NCBI GenBank assembly: GCA_000169395.1
Contig: AAXZ01000001.1
Coordinates: 372,001 to 436,000, forward strand
DNA length: 64,000 nucleotides
Direction: 5' to 3'
DNA from: Rhodobacteraceae bacterium HTCC2150
Lineage (GTDB): Bacteria; Pseudomonadota; Alphaproteobacteria; Rhodobacterales; Rhodobacteraceae
Below the pieces are notes generated by a model, which was given only the letters and a program-made list of their open reading frames with translations, made no database searches and had not been told where the DNA came from. Within the stretch, counting starts at the first letter, position 1; each line of letters begins with the position of its first letter. This document shows positions 56,642 through 64,000 of this stretch, piece after piece. A program made the translations under genes and the position numbers.

Positions 56642-57295
56642 TCAGAGAATGCCAATGTGCAGGTTCAAGGCGATCCCGATCAGAATGAACCCGCCAGCCC
56701 ATGCAAGGTATTCACGAAACGCTTGGCTTTGGTTGATGGCAAGGGTCATCGAGCCGCCCATATAGGCGATTAATACGTCCGATGGAATTGCCGTCAGTGG
56801 AATTAGAACGCCAAGCGCGAGCAGTTGAAATTGGATATCGCCCGCACTTAATAGTCCGCCATTCATGTTCACAAAGGGCGGCAAGAATAACGCGAAAAAC
56901 AAAACGGTTTTGGGGTTCAGGACTTCAACCAGAATGCCTTGCCAAATGACGGTGCCGAAGGACTTTCTTGTGACGCTATCGACGGCAAAGGTCGTGTGCG
57001 AATTGGCGCGTGCTTTGTGGATCATGCCAATGCCTAGCCATATCAAATAGGCCGATCCAACGTACCGGAGCGCAACCACCAGCCATGGAAATTTTGCAAA
57101 AATGGCCGCTAAACCAAGGGCCGTTGCCACGGCAAGTATGATCCCCCCAAGCGCCAGCCCTAGGGCCGACGCAAGGCCCGCTGTACGGCTTTGGCCAACA
57201 CTGCGTGACAAGACGTACAGCATTGATGGTCCAGGTGTTGCGCTCAGGGCGAAGCCGGCCAAAACGACGGCCAAAATTGCATCAATAGGTGGCAT
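56642..57295 (-). CDS. LysE family amino-acid exporter
   Basis: The 217-residue membrane protein has about six hydrophobic segments and the LysE/RhtB signature ATPGPSMLYVLSRSVGQSRTAGLASALG near residues 20-45. It should export an amino acid or homoserine-lactone-like compound. Two nt after the oxygenase gene, so they are probably co-transcribed. Confidence 0.9.
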   Translation of the reverse strand: MPPIDAILAVVLAGFALSATPGPSMLYVLSRSVGQSRTAGLASALGLALGGIILAVATALGLAAIFAKFPWLVVALRYVGSAYLIWLGIGMIHKARANSHTTFAVDSVTRKSFGTVIWQGILVEVLNPKTVLFFALFLPPFVNMNGGLLSAGDIQFQLLALGVLIPLTAIPSDVLIAYMGGSMTLAINQSQAFREYLAWAGGFILIGIALNLHIGIL

Positions 57296-57297
57296 CT

Positions 57298-58362
57298 CTA
57301 AATTGTACTCTGATTTATGCGTTGTTCAAATGGGTTTTGGGTCGAGTTAACCCCATCAACAGAAAATGATGCCGTGTTTTGCAATTGGGTGTCTCGTAGG
57401 TAGGGGAAATCACGAATAAGCATGCGTTCTAAGTGGGAACCGGCGGTGAATGGTTCGTATTTGACGGGTCGATCGGGTGTGATCAATTGCGCAAATGGTT
57501 CAATAACGGTGTCGTAATTCGCGGCCAAAAAATACGGCAAAGAATATCGTTCTGGGCTGTGATTTAAAACGCGATGGGGGGTGGAACGCAGAATGCCGTT
57601 GCTCCATGCCTCAAGCATGTCACCGACGTTGACGACAAATACATTCGGATCAACGGGCACGTCGATCCAGTTGTCTTGTTTGGTCATCACCTGCAGACCC
57701 TTGTTACGGGTATGAAGTAGGGTCAAGCATTCATAGTCTGTATGCGCACCCATGTTAACCGATTGATGGTCAGCAGTGCTTTTTTGACGAACGTAATGCA
57801 ACAGCCGAAGTTGAGAAATTGGTTTGCTCATCTGATTTGTCATGGCCCCAAAGGGCAGTTTCAAATGTGCCTCAAGGGCGGAACAAACCAGTCGGCCAAG
57901 TTTTGATATTTGGGAATAATACCGCGCGACGGTGTCCCTAAATCCAGCAACCTCTGGCCAAACATTGGGCCCCAACAACCTGTTGCCCATCATATAGTCA
58001 GGATCATCGTGGGGCAGGTCTAAACCTAAATCGAAGGCTTCGTAGCTGCGGTTCATTTCATCGGGGTAGTCACCCTTTTCGGTGAACGGAACATAGCCGC
58101 GGTGGTTTGAGCTGTTGCCGATATAAATTTCGCGTTTCACGGCATCTGGTAAGGCAAAAAATTGTGCGCCGGCTTGATATGTTGCCTCGATAAGGTCAAA
58201 GTCAATACCGTGGTCACATATGCGAAAAAAACCAAAATCGCGGGCGGCGTTCCCGATAGCATCGGCCAGTTTCATGAATTGAATTTCATCTTTGTGATCA
58301 AGCCCACGTACACTAATTAAGGGAAGTTGATCGAAATTACCTAGTCGTTGTGAATTTGAAAT
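57298..58362 (-). CDS. Isopenicillin-N-synthase-like 2-oxoglutarate/Fe(II) oxygenase, probable ATT start
   Basis: The DIOX/IPNS fold is clear: FGFFRICDHGIDFDLI, HTDYECLTLLH (metal His and Asp), NVGDMLEAWSNG, STPHRVLN (second metal His) and RYSLPYFLAAN (2-oxoglutarate Arg). From ATG 58275 the product is 325 residues but would lack the usual N-terminal strand. In the same frame upstream I read FDQLPLISVRGLDHKDEIQF, the expected family N-terminus, with no ATG, GTG or TTG before a stop. An ATT at 58360-58362 has a strong GGGAGG five bases ahead, giving 354 residues. The substrate is unknown; these enzymes oxidise small molecules or hormones. LysE follows. Confidence 0.8.
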   Translation of the reverse strand: MSNSQRLGNFDQLPLISVRGLDHKDEIQFMKLADAIGNAARDFGFFRICDHGIDFDLIEATYQAGAQFFALPDAVKREIYIGNSSNHRGYVPFTEKGDYPDEMNRSYEAFDLGLDLPHDDPDYMMGNRLLGPNVWPEVAGFRDTVARYYSQISKLGRLVCSALEAHLKLPFGAMTNQMSKPISQLRLLHYVRQKSTADHQSVNMGAHTDYECLTLLHTRNKGLQVMTKQDNWIDVPVDPNVFVVNVGDMLEAWSNGILRSTPHRVLNHSPERYSLPYFLAANYDTVIEPFAQLITPDRPVKYEPFTAGSHLERMLIRDFPYLRDTQLQNTASFSVDGVNSTQNPFEQRINQSTI

Positions 58363-58390
58363 CGCAGCCTCCCAAGCGGTGTAACACTTG

Positions 58391-58410
58391 GTTAACCACT
58401 AAAGGTTAAC
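58391..58410. repeat. Inverted repeat between histidine kinase and oxygenase
   Basis: GTTAACC-6 nt-GGTTAAC forms a perfect 7-bp stem, in the gap downstream of the kinase and before the oxygenase start. No T-run follows on the minus strand, so it is likelier an operator or mRNA stem than a terminator. Confidence 0.35.
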
Positions 58411-58421
58411 AAAACCTTATT

Positions 58422-59771
58422 TCAGGGCTCAATCGCCGGAAAATAGAGGTGAAATGTACTGCCGTAATTTGGTTTCGTTTCAACGGCAACGGTTCCGCCA
58501 GATTGCTGCAAAAACCCTAATATCGTTGACAGGCCCAACCCTGGGCCAGCCCCAATAATCTTGGTTGTAAAAAATGGATCGAAAATCTGAGGGACGCGAT
58601 CGTTCGGTATTCCGACACCCTGATCTTTAACGCTTAGACGCACATAAGAACCCGGCGCTAGATCGGTTATAAACACACGGTGTTCATTCAAATTATGCAA
58701 AACGTTCTTGGTGCTGACACAAAGATTGCCCCCCTCGGGCATGGCGTCATGGGCATTCAAAATGAGGTTTAAAAGGGCGCTGGATGTGGATTTTTGATCG
58801 GCATTGATTTGCCAAAGATCATCTTGCAAATCCGTTTCTAGATGAACCCCTTTTTGCAACATCGGTAGACAGTTTTCACAAACTGTAGCGGCCAGATTAT
58901 TTACATCAATATTTACAGGGTTTAGTCGAGTTCTTTGTGAATAAGCCAACAAATCGCGAACCAATTGCACCCCGCGCGCCGTCGCTGTTTGCGCATCACT
59001 TAAACATTCTAACATTTCAGGGTTCTGTAAATCACTTTCAAGGAATTCCAGATTGCCTGAAACCACTGTTAGCAAATTGTTAAACTCATGGGCGAACCTG
59101 CCAGATAAATGACCTATCGCTTCTAACTTTCGGGCCTCAAATAACTTCGCCTCAAGCGCTTTGCGGTTTGTAACTTCCTCGGCCAATTGGGCGTGCGATT
59201 GGGCGATTTCATGATATCGACGTTTGGAACGATCTGACTCGGCTAACAGTTCAAGCTTTGCACTTGTCATGGCTGCAACCGTCGTCAGAACATCCAGCTC
59301 AGCCTTGCCGAATGCGTTTGGTTCAGGATGTTCGCTGTCAATGACACCCACAACACGATCACCGATTACAAGAGGGACACAGATTTCAGATCTCGCCAAT
59401 TGTGTGTCGGCAATATAATTTTGATCCTTTAGAAGATCGTCAACAATCACTGCCTTACGATTTTCTGCAACTTGTCCGGTAATGCCATCGCCAAATTGAA
59501 TTTTTAAGGGATTGATGATGTTGCGTCCAAAAGGGTTCTTTTCACCAAGTGCCGCAACCTGCGTCAGTTCGTTTTTGGATGGGTCGGCCTGATAGATAAC
59601 ACAATCTATGAAATTCAGTCGCCCAACGACATTTTGTGCGACATACCAAAATAGGTCTTCAACGCTTGGAATCGCAATTACGTCAACGGCAAAAACATTA
59701 AGCGTACGAAGCGTAGCCGCCTCGTCTTGTTGGGTTTGGATGCGTCCGTACTTAGGCACAGCGTTCATCAA
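58422..59771 (-). CDS. GAF-domain sensor histidine kinase
   Basis: The 449-residue protein has a GAF domain (about 30-180: IPSVEDLFWYVAQNVVGRLNF, ICVPLVIGDRVVGVIDSE), a coiled-coil (about 185-220) and a DHp/HATPase core: H-box FAHEFNNLLTV (His about 228), N-box LLNLILNAHDAMPEGG, G1 VKDQGVGIP and G2 GAGPGLGLS. No membrane segment, so it is cytoplasmic. No response regulator is adjacent, so it is an orphan. It lies 59 nt upstream of the oxygenase and may be in the same transcript. Confidence 0.9.
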   Translation of the reverse strand: MMNAVPKYGRIQTQQDEAATLRTLNVFAVDVIAIPSVEDLFWYVAQNVVGRLNFIDCVIYQADPSKNELTQVAALGEKNPFGRNIINPLKIQFGDGITGQVAENRKAVIVDDLLKDQNYIADTQLARSEICVPLVIGDRVVGVIDSEHPEPNAFGKAELDVLTTVAAMTSAKLELLAESDRSKRRYHEIAQSHAQLAEEVTNRKALEAKLFEARKLEAIGHLSGRFAHEFNNLLTVVSGNLEFLESDLQNPEMLECLSDAQTATARGVQLVRDLLAYSQRTRLNPVNIDVNNLAATVCENCLPMLQKGVHLETDLQDDLWQINADQKSTSSALLNLILNAHDAMPEGGNLCVSTKNVLHNLNEHRVFITDLAPGSYVRLSVKDQGVGIPNDRVPQIFDPFFTTKIIGAGPGLGLSTILGFLQQSGGTVAVETKPNYGSTFHLYFPAIEP

Positions 59772-60002
59772 AATAAATCCTCTGACTGCCCCCTACTACA
59801 ATGTTAGCCTGATTTCGCGTTCTGGTATAGTTGTTTCTATTGATGGATTTACAACTCATGATAGATAACGAGTGCTAAATGATCGAACGCCCGCAATTTA
59901 CATTGCAAAAAGATTTATGAATTGCAGACAATTCAGGCTTCTTTAATCGGGTTTCCGTAGCCATTTCTTGAGTAGCGGTTGCCGACACATCAGTGCAAAC
60001 AT

Positions 60003-61313
60003 TCATCGATTTTTGTTTATTTCTTGCAGCATTTTATGAGAGCTTTTGGGTGTACGAATTTGGGTCTCAAAATCTACGTGAACAATACCAAACCGTTCCT
60101 CATACCCAAATGCCCATTCAAAATTATCCATCACAGACCAAGCGAAATAACCATTGACCGGCACGCCATTTTTGCGTGCGTTTAACGTCGCTTGAATATG
60201 GTTTTGAATATAAGTGGCGCGGGTAGTGTCATCCACGCCATTCGCCGATATTTGATCGTGCAAGGCCATGCCATTTTCGGTGACAAACAAAGGTAAATCC
60301 CCTGTGTAATCTTTGTGCAAACGGTTCAGAAAATACTCTAAGCCATCTGGATAAATCTCCCACCCCATAGAGGTTTTGTTGAGCGGGCCAGCCACAGATT
60401 TGCCAAACGGAAATTGTCCAGTACCATCATCGGCATGAATTGATCGTGTGTAGTAGTTTAAACCAAGCCAATCGATCGGCGTTTGAATAAGAGGCATCTG
60501 ATCTTGCCAACTAGTGGGAAAATGTGGCTCTAAATAGGGTAAAACATCGCTTGGGTAGCGGCCCTTGGTAATCGCCTCAATGAACCAGCGATTATAAATT
60601 CCATCGTAAAGCTGTGCGGCCTTCACATCAGCAGGCTTATCGCTCGCAGGTTGGGCGTATTCCATGTTTAGCACAATACCGAGGTTTTTGTGGCCCGCAT
60701 CACGCATCGCTTGCGTGGCCAATCCATGGGCATATAGAACATTGTGCATTGTTTTGCTTGCGGCAGGCAGGTCGGTTTTTCCGGGGGCATGATGGCCCAA
60801 GAAATGCGACAGCCACGTTACGCACCACGGCTCATTTATTGTGGCGATACTTTCTAATCGATCCCCCAATCGATCCGTAACAGTCAGCGCATATTCTGTG
60901 AACCATTTCGCAATGTCAGGGTTTTCCCACCCGCCATGATCGGCCAAGGCTTGCGGCAAATCCCAATGATAAAGCGTGGCGTGTGGGGCAATGCCACGGG
61001 CAAGCAAACCATCCACCAAGCGATCATAGAAATCCAATCCCTCGGGTGTAACTTGCCCTGTGCCATCAGCCAAAATTCTGGGCCAAGCGACGGAAAAACG
61101 ATAGGCGTCAAAACCACCTTGTTGGATCAAGTCCAGATCGGATTGCCAGTGTTCATAGTGGGCACAAGCAATATCACCATTTTGCCCCTGAAACGTGCCA
61201 CCCTTGGCGGCAAAACTGTCCCAATGACTGGGGCCACATTTCCCAAATGACGTGCCTTCAATTTGATAGGCTGCCGTGGCAACACCCATTACGAAATCAT
61301 TCGGAATTTTCAT
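60003..61313 (-). CDS. Family 1 beta-glucosidase
   Basis: The 436-residue GH1 enzyme hydrolyses beta-glucosides. Acid/base Glu is in TINEPWC (about 164) and nucleophile Glu in LFVTENGMAL (about 347). The N-terminal FVMGVATAAYQIEG and C-terminal GYFAWSVMDNFEWAFGYEERFG are family hallmarks. No signal peptide, so it acts in the cytoplasm. Separated from dctM by 146 nt containing a terminator; it is not obviously in that operon. Confidence 0.95.
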   Translation of the reverse strand: MKIPNDFVMGVATAAYQIEGTSFGKCGPSHWDSFAAKGGTFQGQNGDIACAHYEHWQSDLDLIQQGGFDAYRFSVAWPRILADGTGQVTPEGLDFYDRLVDGLLARGIAPHATLYHWDLPQALADHGGWENPDIAKWFTEYALTVTDRLGDRLESIATINEPWCVTWLSHFLGHHAPGKTDLPAASKTMHNVLYAHGLATQAMRDAGHKNLGIVLNMEYAQPASDKPADVKAAQLYDGIYNRWFIEAITKGRYPSDVLPYLEPHFPTSWQDQMPLIQTPIDWLGLNYYTRSIHADDGTGQFPFGKSVAGPLNKTSMGWEIYPDGLEYFLNRLHKDYTGDLPLFVTENGMALHDQISANGVDDTTRATYIQNHIQATLNARKNGVPVNGYFAWSVMDNFEWAFGYEERFGIVHVDFETQIRTPKSSHKMLQEINKNR

Positions 61314-61424
61314 ATTAGTCCCATATGCATGTCAATTTTCTGTGGCTTAGATGCTTGCACATCTCACCTCTACCACATCTTTGTGTGGCCGCATTCTATC
61401 AATATTGCACGCGCAATTTAGATC

Positions 61425-61454
61425 AAAAAAGGGCGACGTTTTTCAACGCCGCCC
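61425..61454 (-). terminator. Intrinsic terminator after dctM
   Basis: On the minus strand GGGCGGCGTT pairs with AACGTCGCCC (one G-U) around a GAAA tetraloop, followed by six T residues. It closes the TRAP operon. Confidence 0.88.
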
Positions 61455-61459
61455 TAAAC

Positions 61460-62908
61460 CTAATTCCCGTAGGCCAGCGCAGGTAGCCACGTGGTAAGCG
61501 ATGGGTAACAAAATACAATCGCCAAGCCTGTAAGTTGCAGCAATACGAATGGAATGACACCCTTATAGATGTGACCCAATGTAATATCTGGTGGGCAAAC
61601 ACCCTTTAGATAAAACAGCGCAAAGCCAACCGGTGGTGTCAAGAAACTGGTCTGAAGTGTTACGGCCACCAAAATGGCGAACCATACGACAGACGGATCA
61701 TCAACGATGCCAAAGCCCTCGACTGGAATGTTTAAACCCAAAACAACAGGCAGCATCAGCGGCATGATGATCAGCGTGATTTCGATCCAATCTAGCAGGA
61801 AGCCAAGCAGGAAAATGATGAACAAGATGAACAGGATTACCATGTATTTGTTGTCAAAAGAACCAAGCACCAAGTTTTCGATGATTTCATCACCGCCAAA
61901 GCGTCGCAGGATGAAGGCAAAGAAATTCGCCGCAATGAAAATTCCAACGATGTACCCTGATGTGTTCAACGTTTGACGCATCACATCCTTAAGAACCTTT
62001 AGGTTCAGATTGCGACTGATAAGGGCCAGCAGCGTAGCACCCAACGCACCAAGACCAGATGCCTCGGTAGGTGTGGCAAGGCCAAAGAAAATTGAACCCA
62101 ACACAAGAAGGATCAATAGCATCGGTGGCACAACCGACAGGCCCACATCCAGCACGGCCTTTAGCGTGATTTTTTCATGATCATCGGGCAGCGGCATAGA
62201 TTGTGGGCTAAGCAGGCCATAAATGATGATGAACGCGATATATAAGCCACCCAAAATAAGGCCGGGTATCAACGCACCCATGAATAAATCACCCAAGGAA
62301 ATCGCCAACTGATCAGACATGATCACCAACATGATTGAAGGTGGAATGAGAATACCCAAGGTGCCAGAGGCGGCAATTGTTCCCGTGGCAATCGGCTTGG
62401 AATAATTTTGCCCCATCATAGCGGGCAGACCCATAACACCCAGCAATACAACCGAGGCGCCAATAACACCTGTCGAGGCCGCAAGGATGATACCAATCAA
62501 CATGACAGAAAGGGCCAAACCACCTTTTAGCGCGCCAAACAACACCTGCATCGAACGCATCATGCGCTGGGCGACGCCGGATTGATCCAACATGAGGCCC
62601 ATAAAGATAAACATTGGCAGGGCGACCAAAACGGGGTTCTTGATGATACCGCCAAAGAACCGCCCACCATTGGCAAACAGTTTGATGTAAGCGATGCCGG
62701 TTCGATCAAACTCGATATATTCGTTGATCAGCTTACGTGAAGGATCAAGAACCACCTCGCCGACAATCACAAACAAAAGGCTGACACCAACAAGGGCATA
62801 AGCCACAGGAATGCCGTTGAACAAAAAGAAGATGAAAGTGATGAACATCAACAGAACCATCCATTGGTTCAAATCCATCAACGCGCCGAAAAGGGATAGA
62901 ATTTCCAT
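61460..62908 (-). CDS. dctM: TRAP transporter large permease (DctM)
   Basis: The 482-residue membrane protein starts MEILSLFGALMDLNQW at ATG 62908, one base after the dctQ stop. It has about 12 hydrophobic segments with family motifs GIIKNPVLVALPMFIFMG, ASTGVIGASVVLLGVM, ATGTIAASGTLGILIPPSIMLVI and FLTPPVGFALFYLKGV. It is the sodium-coupled transport subunit. A longer frame to 62968 lies within dctQ. Confidence 0.95.
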   Translation of the reverse strand: MEILSLFGALMDLNQWMVLLMFITFIFFLFNGIPVAYALVGVSLLFVIVGEVVLDPSRKLINEYIEFDRTGIAYIKLFANGGRFFGGIIKNPVLVALPMFIFMGLMLDQSGVAQRMMRSMQVLFGALKGGLALSVMLIGIILAASTGVIGASVVLLGVMGLPAMMGQNYSKPIATGTIAASGTLGILIPPSIMLVIMSDQLAISLGDLFMGALIPGLILGGLYIAFIIIYGLLSPQSMPLPDDHEKITLKAVLDVGLSVVPPMLLILLVLGSIFFGLATPTEASGLGALGATLLALISRNLNLKVLKDVMRQTLNTSGYIVGIFIAANFFAFILRRFGGDEIIENLVLGSFDNKYMVILFILFIIFLLGFLLDWIEITLIIMPLMLPVVLGLNIPVEGFGIVDDPSVVWFAILVAVTLQTSFLTPPVGFALFYLKGVCPPDITLGHIYKGVIPFVLLQLTGLAIVFCYPSLTTWLPALAYGN

Positions 62909-62909
62909 A

Positions 62910-63698
62910 TTACGCGTCTTTCCCAGCGACCGAGCGCTGTTTCGTATAGCCAACGACAATGATCGCAACGATCACAGCCAGCGCCAGATAGGTTGTGTAT
63001 TCAAAAATGGGTTCACGGTTAATGCGCCGCGGATTTAGTTCCGGATTGGACAAACGTGTGAACCAATAAAAAATGTAGTAAAAAACGCGATCAACAGCGA
63101 ACCAAACGAAGGGTAAGGCACCGATCACTTTTTTCCAAAGTGTGGGTTCCATCACGCGACGCATGTTGCGCACCATCACAGCCCAAGCCGCCATGATTGA
63201 TAGCAGAAAGATAAGGGGGAGGGTGGTTTTCAGCAAAAAGAGCATGTGCAGCCCGTTCGGGCTGTCAGACCCTTCGCGCGCTGTTATCGATGACCACGCG
63301 TAGTGGATCAAAATATCAGTCATGATCCCCAAAAACGGCAACAGCAGCCAACCAAGGCCGAATATTTCAATACGGGCCTGTTTAAGCGGCGTAAAATGCT
63401 GGTGCAAAATGTCAACGCGAACGTGGCTGTTGGTTGTGATGGCATAAGCAAAACCAACCATCATAGCAAAGCCGTAAATCCACCATTGGGCATCATCCAA
63501 CCATGCTTGGTTGTGGCCCATTTTGCGGATAATCACTTGGGTCACGATTGCGACCATCAAAAGCGGGAATAACCATGCCGAGATATTGGCAACGCCAACA
63601 ACAAGGCGGTCTACCCATGTATGTTCAGAACGGCCAACTTCGCCGGGATCGGAAATTGCGACCGATTGGTCGATGGCTTTAAGACTTCGGTCTGGCAT
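62910..63698 (-). CDS. dctQ: TRAP transporter small permease (DctQ)
   Basis: The 262-residue protein has about four to five hydrophobic segments, with SHVRVDILHQHFTPLKQARIEI, a DctQ signature. It is longer than typical DctQ (about 170 residues): a hydrophilic loop and an extra C-terminal membrane helix (TYLALAVIVAIIVVGYTK) are present, a form seen in TRAP systems for larger or hydrophobic carboxylates. GGGAG precedes ATG 63698. It lies 68 nt after dctP. Confidence 0.9.
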   Translation of the reverse strand: MPDRSLKAIDQSVAISDPGEVGRSEHTWVDRLVVGVANISAWLFPLLMVAIVTQVIIRKMGHNQAWLDDAQWWIYGFAMMVGFAYAITTNSHVRVDILHQHFTPLKQARIEIFGLGWLLLPFLGIMTDILIHYAWSSITAREGSDSPNGLHMLFLLKTTLPLIFLLSIMAAWAVMVRNMRRVMEPTLWKKVIGALPFVWFAVDRVFYYIFYWFTRLSNPELNPRRINREPIFEYTTYLALAVIVAIIVVGYTKQRSVAGKDA

Positions 63699-63713
63699 TG
63701 CTCGCTCCCAATT

Positions 63714-63747
63714 ATAAAAAAGGGCGGCTGAAAAACTGCCGCCCTTT
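63714..63747 (-). terminator. dctP-dctQ intercistronic attenuator hairpin
   Basis: A perfect 10-bp stem AAAGGGCGGC/GCCGCCCTTT with a 9-nt loop is followed on the minus strand by T-rich sequence. It lies between the binding-protein gene and the permease genes, so it can reduce permease expression relative to the binding protein. Confidence 0.8.
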
Positions 63748-63766
63748 ATAGCTTTATCCTATTCGC

Positions 63767-64000
63767 TTAGTTGCGAGGTAGGTAAATATTGTTTGACCAA
63801 ACTTTGTAGCCAGCACGGTATTCTTGCATGTCAGCCCAAACTTTTTGGAAGAAGGGGTCACCGTCAGCCAATTCAGCCGCAACTTCGTTCCACTTTTCTT
63901 CAAACAAAGCCAACATTTCTGGGCTCCATTGCTTCAGTGTCACGCCGTTGTTTTCAACGTTATCAACCATAGCGGCATAGTTTGTCGCTTCGCCCTCGGC
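63767..64000 (-). CDS. dctP: TRAP transporter substrate-binding protein (C-terminal part)
   Basis: The minus-strand frame is open to the window edge, so the N-terminus lies beyond 64000. The visible 77 residues (AEGEATNYAAMVDNVENNG, then LKQWSPEMLALFEEKWNEVAAELADGDPFFQKVWADM, ending YLPRN) match the C-terminal helices of DctP/TAXI-like periplasmic binding proteins. It precedes the dctQ and dctM genes; the ligand is not identifiable from this part. Confidence 0.88.
   Translation of the reverse strand, partial: AEGEATNYAAMVDNVENNGVTLKQWSPEMLALFEEKWNEVAAELADGDPFFQKVWADMQEYRAGYKVWSNNIYLPRN

Noticed and set aside
58391-58410. A CtrA site at GTTAACC-N6-GGTTAAC
   Set aside because: The distance between the two TTAA elements is 10, not 7 as CtrA needs; it is a simple inverted repeat.
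1-64000. CRISPR arrays, insertion sequences, prophage or integrated elements
   Set aside because: No direct-repeat arrays, transposase, integrase or terminal inverted repeats were found on either strand.

Overview
The window looks like a chromosomal segment of a marine alphaproteobacterium of the order Rhodobacterales (Roseobacter group) with moderate, AT-leaning base composition. This rests on gene content and order: rimP-nusA-ylxR-infB, argJ-mutT, dnaK-dnaJ, kdsD-lptC-lptA-lptB-hpf-ptsN, a soxBDAG-type sarcosine oxidase operon with a GlxA/AraC regulator, a TRAP transporter, and NodH-like sulfotransferases. No species can be named from the sequence alone. I saw no tRNA, rRNA, insertion sequence, prophage or CRISPR array.

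Layout. 1-6.5 kb: end of a cold-shock gene, a small sulfotransferase, and the transcription/translation operon rimP-nusA-ylxR-infB; infB carries an apparent one-base frameshift inside the GTPase domain. 6.5-19.3 kb, mostly leftward: a probable 40-aa small protein, mutT, argJ, a parvulin, divergent secA, a secreted unknown, a PstS-like/OmpA fusion, radC, dnaJ and dnaK (with a good sigma-32 promoter). 19.3-30.3 kb: alkB, an orphan KpsM-like permease, then a rightward surface-glycan block (cysQ, kdsB, three glycosyltransferases, galU, a core-2-like enzyme and a two-domain sulfotransferase). 30.3-35.1 kb, leftward: rnd-like exonuclease, kdsD, lptC, lptA, lptB, hpf, ptsN. 35.2-41.3 kb: soxB-D-A-G and a divergent regulator.

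41.4-45.7 kb is a decayed or error-rich patch: an autotransporter split by a frameshift, an FAD oxidase with an internal deletion and a second frameshift, then an intact M20 hydrolase. 45.7-49.8 kb: panC, panB, an aldehyde dehydrogenase and an SDR. 49.9-55.4 kb: a SulP transporter and a compact four-gene cluster, SxtJ-like membrane protein / 49-aa DUF5989-like protein / NodU-type carbamoyltransferase / SGNH-like membrane-anchored protein. This conserved-looking but functionally obscure cassette is my best candidate for an undescribed system. 55.4-64 kb: a globin, ArsC-like reductase, LysE exporter, an isopenicillin-N-synthase-like oxygenase that seems to start at ATT, a GAF histidine kinase, a GH1 beta-glucosidase and a TRAP transporter (dctM, dctQ, partial dctP).

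How parts fit together: sulfotransferases, the PAP phosphatase CysQ, GalU, KDO enzymes (KdsD, KdsB) and the Lpt system point to a sulfated, KDO-containing cell surface. The Sox operon feeds methylated-glycine carbon into C1 metabolism. Several one-base disruptions (infB, autotransporter, FAD oxidase) lie in one 64-kb window, so sequencing or assembly indels must be considered before any of them is taken as biology.
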